This document shows, piece after piece, positions 10,365-22,300 of a DNA stretch of 64,000 bases (position 1 is its first letter; each line of letters starts with the position of its first letter). Origin of the DNA: Watersipora subatra. Its lineage: Eukaryota; Bryozoa; Gymnolaemata; Cheilostomatida; Watersiporidae. The DNA is taken from NCBI RefSeq assembly GCF_963576615.1, contig NC_088708.1:56221196-56285195 (forward strand). The letters run 5' to 3'. The position numbers and the translations under genes are program-made. The notes beneath the pieces are model-generated. The model did no database searches. It saw nothing but the letters and a program-made list of their open reading frames with translations, and was not told the DNA's origin.

Positions 10365-13300
10365 TCAGTGACTGCTGTGGGCTTCAAAGTCACCAGGCAT
10401 CCCAACTCCGCCAATAGTATTACTCCTCTGAGTATAATCAACATCGTGGAACGGACGCCTAAAAATAGAAAAAACATCTCAGCTGACTTTGAGCGCCGTC
10501 AATAATGGCCAGTTGCATAACACTTTATTTTTCGATGTTTGGATCAATGACAGATAGAATATATTACACTTTTTAGCACTTTTAAATATCGCTCATGTCA
10601 AATTTTAAAAGATTTTATCATAAAGTATAGATAATTTTCTATTACTTGAGATTTTGTTTGTTGATTTGGGTGATTTGAGCGCCAGGAAGTTTCAAGATTA
10701 AAATCGATATAACTTGGTTGCAGTTAAAAAGCTCAAGAAAAAAAATTATCCAAAAATGACGTTAATAGTCGCACTTCCTGTTTGTACCTATCGTAGAGAC
10801 CTTAGCTATTGTGTTCAAGTTCAAATTCAAGACATACATTTCATTTCGTATTTGCTTGTGAAGTTAGAATAAAACCTCAAGTATAGCCTCAGATCCATTG
10901 CTGTAAATGTTTAAAATTATTTAAAGGAAAGTTGGTTATAACTTGTCCTATTGTTTTCTCCTAAATGCTGTGTAAACATGTGTACCCGACGCTGATGAGT
11001 CTGTATATTTATCACTTATAAACAGGTTGCACGACTACTGGCATCATTTTAGGGAAAGCCTGAGCATGTGTTTTTCTTCCGAGCATTTTAACTGCGATGA
11101 AATTTTATGGATTTTGATATTAAAACATTCTGACAGTCGGATCACCTGAAATAACAAACAAAATTGCAAATGATATTAAAATATCTATACTTTCTGATAA
11201 ACTCTTTTAAAATTTGATGCGAGTGACCCTTTAAACAGAAAGAGTTACAAACTATACAATGAAACATTTAAGTTTACAGTGTCTAAAATAAGCAATAAAA
11301 AAAGAAGAGAAAGACATGAATAAACTCACTGTATACTCAGAGTTTGGCTGGCATACGGGGTGGCATCGACGGAGCCCCTGTTCAAAGTGTCTAGACCCAA
11401 ATGGGATGAGCTTTCATTACTATCTCGGCGCGTTAGGTTAGGACCAGAGAACATAAAGCCTCCTTCCTTTTCTTTATCACGAGTAGGAGCCTTTGCCTTC
11501 TTACGTAGAAACAATATCTAAAAAGAGCATCATACAATTGCTGACATTCGGTATGACGACAGCAAAGCAAACAGCCCAATGCCCATACAAATATTCGATA
11601 TGGCATCAAATGGCCTTTCACTAGCAACTTAAATCTAAACAAACCCAACAAAAACACCTGAGTATGCTGTGAACAGATACCATAACGAATATAAACAAAA
11701 ACTGTTCTAGCGAGCTCCTTAATTGCAGTGAATAATAAATTACCTACAGAGATTTGTATTTTCAAGAGCGAGATTTGATCATTTATAAAATCAACTATAT
11801 ATATGAGCAATCTTTATTGTGGGAATCAATAGTCATATTTCACAACATGTGCTCTTTTCGAGAGAAGACTCTGGATGTCTCACAGCCATAATTCTGCTGC
11901 CTGTTTATGTCAACAAGTAGCCTTATAAGAGATGCATAGCGACAGTCAAGTTTAGTGAGACACGAGAGAGACTGAATGCTTTTGCACTGCTGGTTATTTG
12001 TAAACAGAGTGTCAGAGTTAATACGGCGTTAATCTGTTTCAATATTCGCATCGCATGTCAAAACCCTTCTAAGTTGGAGCAAACATTGTATTTTGTTAAA
12101 TAGTTCACAAAGCTACAATCGAAAAACCACAATAAATACTTCAAGTAATTTTTACTATAACAGGAGCTATCCATCCATCCGACGCCACGATTGGAGATGA
12201 GAGAAAAAGGTTTTGTCAGACAAGGTTTGAGCTCACAACTTTTAACTAGACGCACCCATGTTCTCACACCTGGGCCAATTCACCACCAGTGTCAATAGTT
12301 CACCACCACTATCACCACCACCATCACCACCGCCATCAGTATAATAGAGCAAGTGGTTTTTCTCTGTGCTATATCGGCACACCTATCATGGCATATCAGG
12401 CTGCCAGGGTACTAGTTACATATAATGTTAACAGTTTAGTATATGAAACTACACGTAAAAATTCAATTTTTGTAAGAAAGTACAAGTAATTAGTACGAAG
12501 TTTTTACTATTACTTCATCTGAGTAACTCATGGACTACCACTGAACCTACTTTGCTCATCAGTAGTAAATTGAAATATGCTCTGTAACTTACTTACTTTA
12601 ACTTACGCTAAATATGGTGTCAATTCACTTAGTATATAAGTGTATATTTTTAATTATGTCTGTTCAAATTTTAATTTTACAAGCTTTTTACTTTTCTTTG
12701 CAAAACTGAATTATTCGATAAATTTTGGTTGTTATATAATGGAAATCATTTTGTATGTTGTAACAAATATTTGCTCATATTTTAAGACATATACCAAGAA
12801 TAATATAATAATAATAAGAATAACATACCAAGCAGTTCGTATGTAAAAGTGATCATAAGCCCAGCTTTAGCTGTATATCATATTTCTAACACCTTTTGTA
12901 AAAAAACAAAATTTCTGTTCTAAATTCTATTAAACTTTAGGTCATAGACTGACCTGTAGAATTATGAAAATACTACCCTGGTAGTCTAGTGTGCCGTAAG
13001 AAATCATCAGGTATAATAACTATACATACAAGTATTCTATAATTTTACTAAGAGTCGATTGGCACCATTGTTAGAGTGTCAGTCTACCATGCTGAAAGTC
13101 ATGGGTTTGAACAATGCAGTGCAATGTTTTTTTCCAAACCTAAAACCGTGAATTCCTCAGATGGGCATGGCTTGTATTATAGTAAATACTACTACCCTGG
13201 CAGTCCAAGGCACTATGAGAGATCATCAGTTGGGATAAGTAACTGCAAATTATTCCAAAATGCAGCAGGTGGTGGATTGTTGGTCTACCAAATCAAAAGT

Positions 13301-16300
13301 TGAGAGTTTGAATCCTATTGAAAGAAGTCCATTTTTCTAAATTGTAAGTGTAGATTCAAACAAACTGACAGACATGACTTTGTTATAGCGAGGCCTAGCC
13401 GAATGCTCGGCGTTGCATGGGTGTTAAAAAACTGCTTATAAACAGTGGCAGGCAATGTAGTCGCTATTGGCTAGTTTGGGTAAGCTTGAACCCAAATTGC
13501 TAAACTTATTAATAAGAGCTGCGAGGGCAAGATTTAATGAGGTTGCGTGTAATGCTGAGTCGCTATGTATATTTTAACCCCGATAATGACTCATATCGCC
13601 CAATGAGTTCATTCTGTGCAGCTAAATGGGTTAGTTTGTCACCTTGTGAACTTGAAGTTCTGAGATCAAATCTACTCGGATGTGAATTTTTCATTGCTAG
13701 ATTCTAATCGCTATAACTGAAAAAACATTTTTTGCGACCAGACGATGACAAACTTTGAGATTTGTATATATAGATATATGATGCCAAACTTACCCCTATT
13801 ATAATTACAATGATGACCACAAGTCCAACAGATACTCCGATGATTACATATCCGCCCCAGCATAACTTGCCGTCACCTTTCGAAATTATTTGAAAATTGA
13901 TGGCACTGCAACCAGATTCAGGAAGGTTGAAATAATACTCTTTAGAACTCAGTGCAGTATTTCTAGGCCCAAATGTACCTTCAACCTCAGCATTTTTCCA
14001 CGTGTCTTCTGCAAATCAACAAGAAAAGTTCGTTATTTTCGTTTAGGTTTGACAACAGCAAGGTGAAATGTAAGTTCTAGCCAGAGACATCTTTAGGTTT
14101 AGTATCAGATACTGTGGGTACCTGATGCTAAACATGAGTATAAGCAAAGAATCCAAAGCCAGAGAGATATGATATCACGGAGCACAGGGGAATTACAAGC
14201 AGCCATGGCTATTTATACCACTTCGTTTCACACTATATAGCGGATACATCAGGAAAGTTGGCAGCTGTCAAACTTTCCCAATAGTTTGCTGAGCATCCCT
14301 GACAGCCTGTGCAATGTGTACAATTTTGGCGATGGTGATTGGCTGTCGCGGATTGCTTGATTTATATTTCTTTCATGATAGTTGCTGTGGGACTAGCATT
14401 TCATCGTTTCCATGATGGCATTGTATAATATAATATATATATAATATATAATATTGTCTAATGAGAATGCTATACCGCGGACTATTCTCCGCTATAGCAT
14501 GAACTATTCACTGATGTAAACGCGAATAGGTTTGTGATAGTGTGAACATCGTTATTACAGGCGATCACCGAAGTATTGTGCGATCAACACCGACAGACGG
14601 CGATATAGTGTGAACCAGCCTTTAGCTGACAAAAGGTTTCAAAAGTTAAAACCTTTTGTGAGGTTACAATTTAAAGGTTATCGGTAGCATTTCCTCGTAG
14701 TATAACACCGACAGAGCTAGACGATATGCAGATAATCATATACAAACGTACATAGTAAACGCTCCTAACCTCTAGTAAGATTATTCATAGACTATCATAG
14801 AAACACAGACCTTAAATTAGTTGTGCTATGCTAATTGACAGAGTGAAAAAATTATTGCTCATGACCAATGAGATATAGCCTTGATAAACACTGTCTGATG
14901 GTGCTAAATAGTAAAGATTGGTTGATCTAAGTGGAACTACAGCACTTATTCATCAAATTTTCATGCTTCGAATGTGTTCAGAGTTGCTTCCCCTCCGAAC
15001 ACATTCCGAGTGTTACCTGAATGTTTCCACGACATTTCACTTCGCTAAATGCGTGTGAAGGCATTCTCTGTGACACTATTTGACATCATAGAATAGCTCG
15101 CTGTTGATGGATCTGAATCGATAATACTCGGCTAAGCTCTCCCAAGTGGAGGTAACGAAATTTCAGCAAAACAACTACACGGGCCTCCTACGAAAACATT
15201 CTACCGCTGCTCACTACTGTTTCTGCTTGATTTTTTTGCCTTTACATTTACTTTTAATAATAATATTAATGTAATATCAATATTAAAGTACTAAATTATA
15301 GTAATTTAATATTGAGATAAATTATTATTAATTTATGCCTCGAAATAATTAATTTTTGGTGCAAATAGTTGACTGCATGAATTAAAAAGTGACTGTGACC
15401 CGAAAGCCAGTCTATTTTAAAGTTTTGTGTTGAGGGACACATCGTAAACCTTGGAAAACTAAGTAGTGCAACTCCGATTAGTTGAAATAGTAGGATGCAA
15501 ATCCATCGGAAGCCGCATGGAAACACAGTGATTAAGGGAGTGACTAAAATAGTTTGTTACAGATGAAGGTATCAGGGTGAGAGTAATAAATATAAGTGAG
15601 TTCTTAGTTGGATGAGTGAAGGTGGATCAGTTAGTCACTGAGATGTGACTAGTTGAGTGAAAAGGTGAGCTAGTAGGTAACTAGAAGAGTTGGAGAGTCA
15701 TTGATTGTGGGTGAGTGATAGTTTGAATTAGTGAGTTCTGACTCCTAAATTAACTTCAAATTTAGGAGTCAGAAGATCAAGATCCGGCCTCAGCAGGCCA
15801 TAGGCTGAGGGACGAGAGAACAAAAAGGTGAAGAGAGTGAAAGGGTGGTTGACTGAATATATGTAAAACTCACCGAGAGACTTGAATGCAACAACATATG
15901 CAGGATAATCTTCCCCAATTCTCTTGGGATTGTCTTTATCACGTCGAAAGAGACTCGTTGCAAAACCATAGAGTACTCCTGTTAGACGATGTAATAACAT
16001 TTATTAAGCAAATTTAATAGCTACACCTACAATGTAAATCTGTTTATAGCTACACCTACAATGTAAGTCTGTTTATAGCTACACCTACAATGTAAATCTG
16101 TTTATAGCTACACCTACAATGTAAGTCTGTTTATAGCTACACCTACAATAGAAGTCTGTTTATAGCTACACCTACAATGTAAGTCTGTTTATAGCTACAC
16201 CTACAATAGAAGTCTGTTTATAGCTACACCTACAATGTAAGTCTGTTTATAGCTACACCTACAATAGAAGTCTGTTTATAGCTACACCTACAATAGAAGT

Positions 16301-19300
16301 CTGTTTATAGCTACACCTACAATGTAAATCTGTTTATAGCTACACCTACAATGTAAGTCTGTTTATAGCTACACCTACAATGGAAGTCTGTTTATAGCTA
16401 CACCTACAATGTAAGTCTGTTTATAGCTACACCTACAATAGAAGTCTGTTTATAGCTACACCTACAATAGAAGTCTGTTTATAGCTACACTTACAATGGA
16501 AGTCTGTTTATAGCTACATCTACAATGTAAGTCTGTTTATAGCTACACCTACAATAGAAGTCTGTTTAAAGATCAGCTTCATCAGAGTAGTAACTATTTT
16601 TCTAAAAATCTACCTAGTTTATTTTTTGCTAAAACATAAGCTTTTTGCTACATTGCTAGCATTAAAAGAATAGAGTTATTTAACAATTAACAATAACCAA
16701 ATTTACCTAATTCAGCATTTGTAAAAAGACTAAAAATTCATCAAATCTTATATTCAAGAAAAGATTCATAAACTATTGTTTTAATATATATTATTAAATT
16801 TATATTAGCCTACAAAGATGACAATTCCTGAAATCTTGGCAATATTCCTTTTCAAAGCTCAACCCTAAAAAGATCTGGCACAAAATGCTTCCTTACAGCA
16901 CTTACCTCACTTGCCATACTTACCTCACTTACCTCACTTACCTCACCCTCCACACTCACCATACTTACCGCACTTACCACACTTACCTCACCCTCCACAC
17001 TCACCATACTTACCACACTTATCACACTTACTATATATATATATTTACCACATTCACTACTCTTACCTCGCTTGCCACACTTACCATAGTTATCTCACTT
17101 ACCACACATACCATACTAACCACACTTACCATACTTACCTCTTACTAAATAACGAGATAGGATTAATTTCATCTATATTACAGGCAATAAATACAATGAT
17201 AGACCAGAAACTGTTTGAAAAAGTTGAAATTCGAGACTTACTGGATGTGTTCAAAGGTGGTGTTCTTATGGCCCTGCCATAAGATTCAACGACCTCAGTA
17301 TCAGTCACAGGAGCTGTCTTCAATTGGAGAGTAGAGTCCTCAATTCCGATCATAGAGTTTAAGGTATCGGCTTGAAATTGATAGCCCAGTGGTACCAACA
17401 TTCGAAAGTATTTTGAATCTTCGACTCCAGCAAGCTCAAAATTAGCCTCATTCAGTGCATCTTGTAAGATCTTAGCATTATTCGCTGTTGTTTTTGCTTC
17501 ATCATATTTCGCTTGGCTAAAAAGGCAGTCAAACGCGAATGATTGATTACTTCAGTTATTCCATCACTAAACGATTAGCAGAATACCGTACCTTAGGTAG
17601 AATAAGATATGCCGAATGAGAAATGAGAGAACCTGTCATTGCGCAAATTACTGTTGAGCTGCTTTGCATATGAGAAAAGCTATTCTTATTGTCTTTCATC
17701 AAAGTGTAATATATTGAAATTTATACCAAGTAACCTGGAGTAGCTGTATTTTACAATAAAACAATTGCAAACGAACAATAAACAGCCAGTGTAGCCTGTT
17801 GAACTGAAACTGCAAAACAACAAATAGTAACTACAAATAGTAACTACAAAGAGTTAGATTCCTAAGGCTAAAAACTACCATGTTTAGCAAAAAAATTGAA
17901 GCAGAACTACCATCATCTGTGAAATAACCAACAAATGTCTACGCGATGTTATGTAAATGAAGTCTCGGGTATTCATTGATAAACCCTCCGACAAAAGTCA
18001 GCAAGAGATAAAAGCTTAGAGCAGCCTAATGTTGCACACGTTGCAATTGTCGCACACGTGGACAAATGTGAAAAATGCTTTTAAACTTTGAAGCTTTGAG
18101 GTGAACAGGGAAGTGCTGCCGTATAAAATTGCTGCGCTGTTGGTTTTACAGATTCTGTGTACTTTGACAGGAAGGTTTAAACTTAGCCTTGATTCTTGCT
18201 CTACGGTTGACTATGCGAAAATAATACTTGTTGCAATACAATGCTGGGAACATATGCGGCTGATAACTCACAGGTTGTAAATAGAACTGAGCTTGGTCTA
18301 CAAGCAATATAACAACCGACCACTGATTATTTCTTTTTAGTATTTCACAAATAATAAGATGACTGCATAAAATAGCCCTTCATCAATTATTTATGTATTT
18401 ATTCATCATGTAGTATTTATCCTTTTACACATATTGCAAACATCGTTTTCTATTCCGTGACACCGTTATACGTTTCAGTTTATGAACTTTTTGTTGCTAC
18501 AACCTACAATTCACTATCCAGACTCCTCTGCAATACTTTTAGATTATCAACTTTTGAAACACGTCTTCTCATTTTGTCTTGGTATGTAGCGAAAAACATA
18601 ATTTTGTTAATAATTACTAATGCCCTCAAAAAGTTATATAAGCATACATCATGGCTACTCACACACACGACTCTAAACCCATTGCCTTGAGTAGACACAC
18701 TAAAAGATCAATCATACCATGTTTATCCCATAAATGTTGGTTATATACTGGTTGTTGGGTTTAAACTAAGTTTAAGCAAGGTTTTTTTCCTTTCATTTGA
18801 TGTAAAAAGGGCTACTGCATTCGGAAATTTTTGAAAACACAAAAAATGAGTTTGCCACCATTAGAACTACGCAAAGAGAAGAAAAAAACAGAAAATTATT
18901 TTCAAAGATCCGTCAACTTGCAGGTATAAACAATGATGCCATAGACATTGTATGACATACACTTCAACACAATGCATAAGTTTTATATCACACGTTTACT
19001 GAGAGACAAGTTTTATCGCTAATGTATAGTCTCTAGCTACAAGGATACTAAGTATTCATCGGTGGACTACTAGCCACTAGCATTACCACTAGCCACTAGC
19101 ATTACTACTAGTGACTAGCATTACTACTAGTCACTAGCATTACTACTAGTCACTAACATTACTACTAGCCACTAGCATTACTACTAGTCATAACGTTACT
19201 ACTAGCCACTAACATTACTACTAGCCACTAGCATTACTACTAGTCATAACGTTACTACTAGCCACTAGCATTACTACCTTTAAAATGCTTACATCAACTC

Positions 19301-22300
19301 CTCTGTTCCCTTGACAACATCTTGATAAAGACTCAAAAGCACATCATAATCATCATTTTCCCTGCTCAGGGCTGTTCTGGCTCGTTTCAGAGCATCTTTA
19401 ATCTCTCCTACGGAAAGGCTGTTCCTTATCCTCTGCACCGCTGCAGCCGTCCAGTAAAAAGCTCTACTAACCAATGCCAAATCATTCGTGCTTTCATTAA
19501 GTGCTCTGCTCCAGTCTTCATCAAATTTCAGTTTATCAGCCTTCAAAAGAAGATGAAAGGAAGTCACAGAATATTTAGAAAACAACGAAAAGGTGCTGAG
19601 CTCATTTTAGTACTAGCAACAGTAAAGAGGTATTTCAGTTCAGGCTGGAGTAGATGTATATCCAAGGCCTCTTAAATCAAACGGCATACTGAACAGACAT
19701 CCTATATGTAAATCGAAACTACACAAAACCAGTGAGCTCTAGTCAATTTGGTACGGAAAGTTGATGTTCAAGTACCATGCAAGGGATTGACCTGTGAATC
19801 ATACGAGCCTTTGTTTGTCACTATGACCTAATCTCACCAGCTCCTTGAAAACATTAATACTATTGAAGACAAACGGCAAACGATTATTATTGTATCATAT
19901 TTACTTGACAAGTAAAACAGTTTTCCATTTTACTCTTTGGTAAACAGGACAGTGGGCAAAAATAAACAAACCTTAACATTTTAACGAGACATTTTTCTTG
20001 AATTTATGTACAACAATCTCTGTATCAGCCGCGGGACAAAACCACAAGGAACCAACGAAATAGCTACTAATGCAAATTGAACGCATATTTCTGCATTAAC
20101 CACTGACCAATCACTTACATAGGGGCTATAAATGTAGTCATATGTAGAAAAGTAGGCGTTGGCAATCATACGAAGTCTTGTCATTGTCCAAACTTCCTCG
20201 TCTCTCATCAGCATGGTCTCATACAATCTGCTATCAGCGACATCGAATAGAGCCAACTGAAACAAACCAAGGCTAGAATCAAGAACTTAGTGTTACTGCA
20301 TAAAAACTTAGTGTTAGCATCTATTAAAACCTTACAACGGTCAATGGTTAGCTTTGTAGACTCCTACAGCTGAACCTGCACTCTACATTGAACACATAGC
20401 TCAAGACACCAATAGTATGAGCGCCAATTGTCTGAAACAAAAGTGTGTAACATTTCAAGTTCTTTTGGTGTTTTGTTAAAAATGGTATCTTTAGACCTTT
20501 TAGAGAAAACTAACATCAAAAAATGGTTTCACATTCTTAGAGATATTGACTATAAAACATCTACAAACCAGAATAAAGATTGAACGTTCAACCTACATAA
20601 GCGTATTTATGTATTCATAACAACAGAATACTGTACAGCATGAAAAGCATTTTTGTTATCAGTTAGGCAATACAGCCTTGAACATTGCCATACTCTAGGT
20701 TGTTTGTATCGTTTTGTTATTGTAAAATCATTGTAAATTGTAAAATTATGAGCAATTTCTTTAAAATTAGGAATCTTGTTACATGAACAGCGGAAGGATG
20801 AACAGCGGAAGGGCGAACAACAGACATGAAATAAAATACCTGTAATTCAAAGAAGTGTAGTCGCTCATATTCATCAATTCTGAGCAATGCTTTGCTCGTG
20901 TACATTTCCTCTAGTCCATTTACTATAATATAATCATCATCGTCATCTCTGAACAAAAACTCTCGGTCATCAGGGTGAGTGTTTCTGAAGAGAAAGTTCT
21001 TTTGGTTTTCTAAGAGCAGTCTTCCAAACTGCCATTGCGCATAATATGCATTGATATCAGTACAATCAGCGATGATTGGCCAGGCGCCCTGAATTCCAAG
21101 ACCTTGATAAATATACGCTGCCTTTATAGCCGCTCTTTGACTTTCACCAGAAATGCGATTTTTTTCAATTGTGTACGGATTGAGGTTGTGGGTAAGCAGA
21201 TGTAAAGCGAAAACGTTTTCGTCTGTCTCCGCTAGATCACTCAAAAGCTGGTAAGTGTTGCGCTTCAATAAGTTCGCATTCCCTTCAATAACTTTAAGGA
21301 TGTTATCCTTATAGCCTTGATAGTCGATGAATACTTGAATCATGGCTTCCAAACCTTCCGCCAGAGTCTCACCATTTTGGAATGCCGCAAGAGCTTGAAC
21401 AAGCAGCTGTTCTTGAAGTGATAATTTGACCTCAAAATCAGGAGCAACCAAAATTTCATTCATATGCGTTTTGTAGCTTACTCCATTCTCATCGTTCATA
21501 CCATAGCCCATATCATCATTGGCAAGCATTTTTCCAACGTACGCCAAATAGAATTCTGGGTCGATACTAGTAGCGTTGTTGAACATAGATTTAGCTAGCG
21601 TGTACCATCCAGTTTCCATTGCCTTCCATCCGAGAGCGAAGTAGGGGTGAGCGTATTCACCATCTAGGAAGAGAGAGAGAGAGAGAGATTTTTAGAAATC
21701 ATCTTAAGATCTTCCTAGGCACTAGCGAGTCGTAAGAAGCTACCTTTTGTTACATAACAACTCAAAGACAACCATGAAAGCTTGAACCAGAAACTGACCT
21801 TTCAACTGGTTTACACTTATCAGCTCAGACTTATCTCTTGACTGTTGATTACACACAAAAAACAGCATATATATTTACATGAAGGATGAAGAACTATTTT
21901 TGTTGTCTATGATATATACCACTGTCAATTCAAGATAACATCACCTTTAAAGATAAACTTACACAAGGTTTTAGTTGATTTTATCAGAAAGTATCGGTAT
22001 TTCTCTATCATTTGTGATTGTTTTTGATGTCTGGAGTGATCCGACTGCCAGGATTTCATGATTAAACTCAATGAAACTTGATCCCAATTAAAACGATCAA
22101 AAGGAAAATACGTGCAAAATGATGTCACTAGCTGTTATCGTTGCGATAGTTGATAAGTTATTGTGTTCAAGTTGCAGGGATACACGTCTTTATTCTGTCG
22201 GTCGTTCTCCAACTATAGACGACATAATCACACTTTTGCTTGATCTAAGCATTTTAATCGTGATAAGGTTTTATAGATTTTAATTTTGAAGCATCCTGTC

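Noticed and set aside
16016-16568. CRISPR-like direct repeats
   Set aside because: Units are contiguous with no spacers, and the setting is an animal intron.
16885-17282. HTYHTY/LPHLPH repeat proteins on the plus strand
   Set aside because: Antisense reading of the GGTAAGTG donor array inside the PAN-TPR intron and exon 6.
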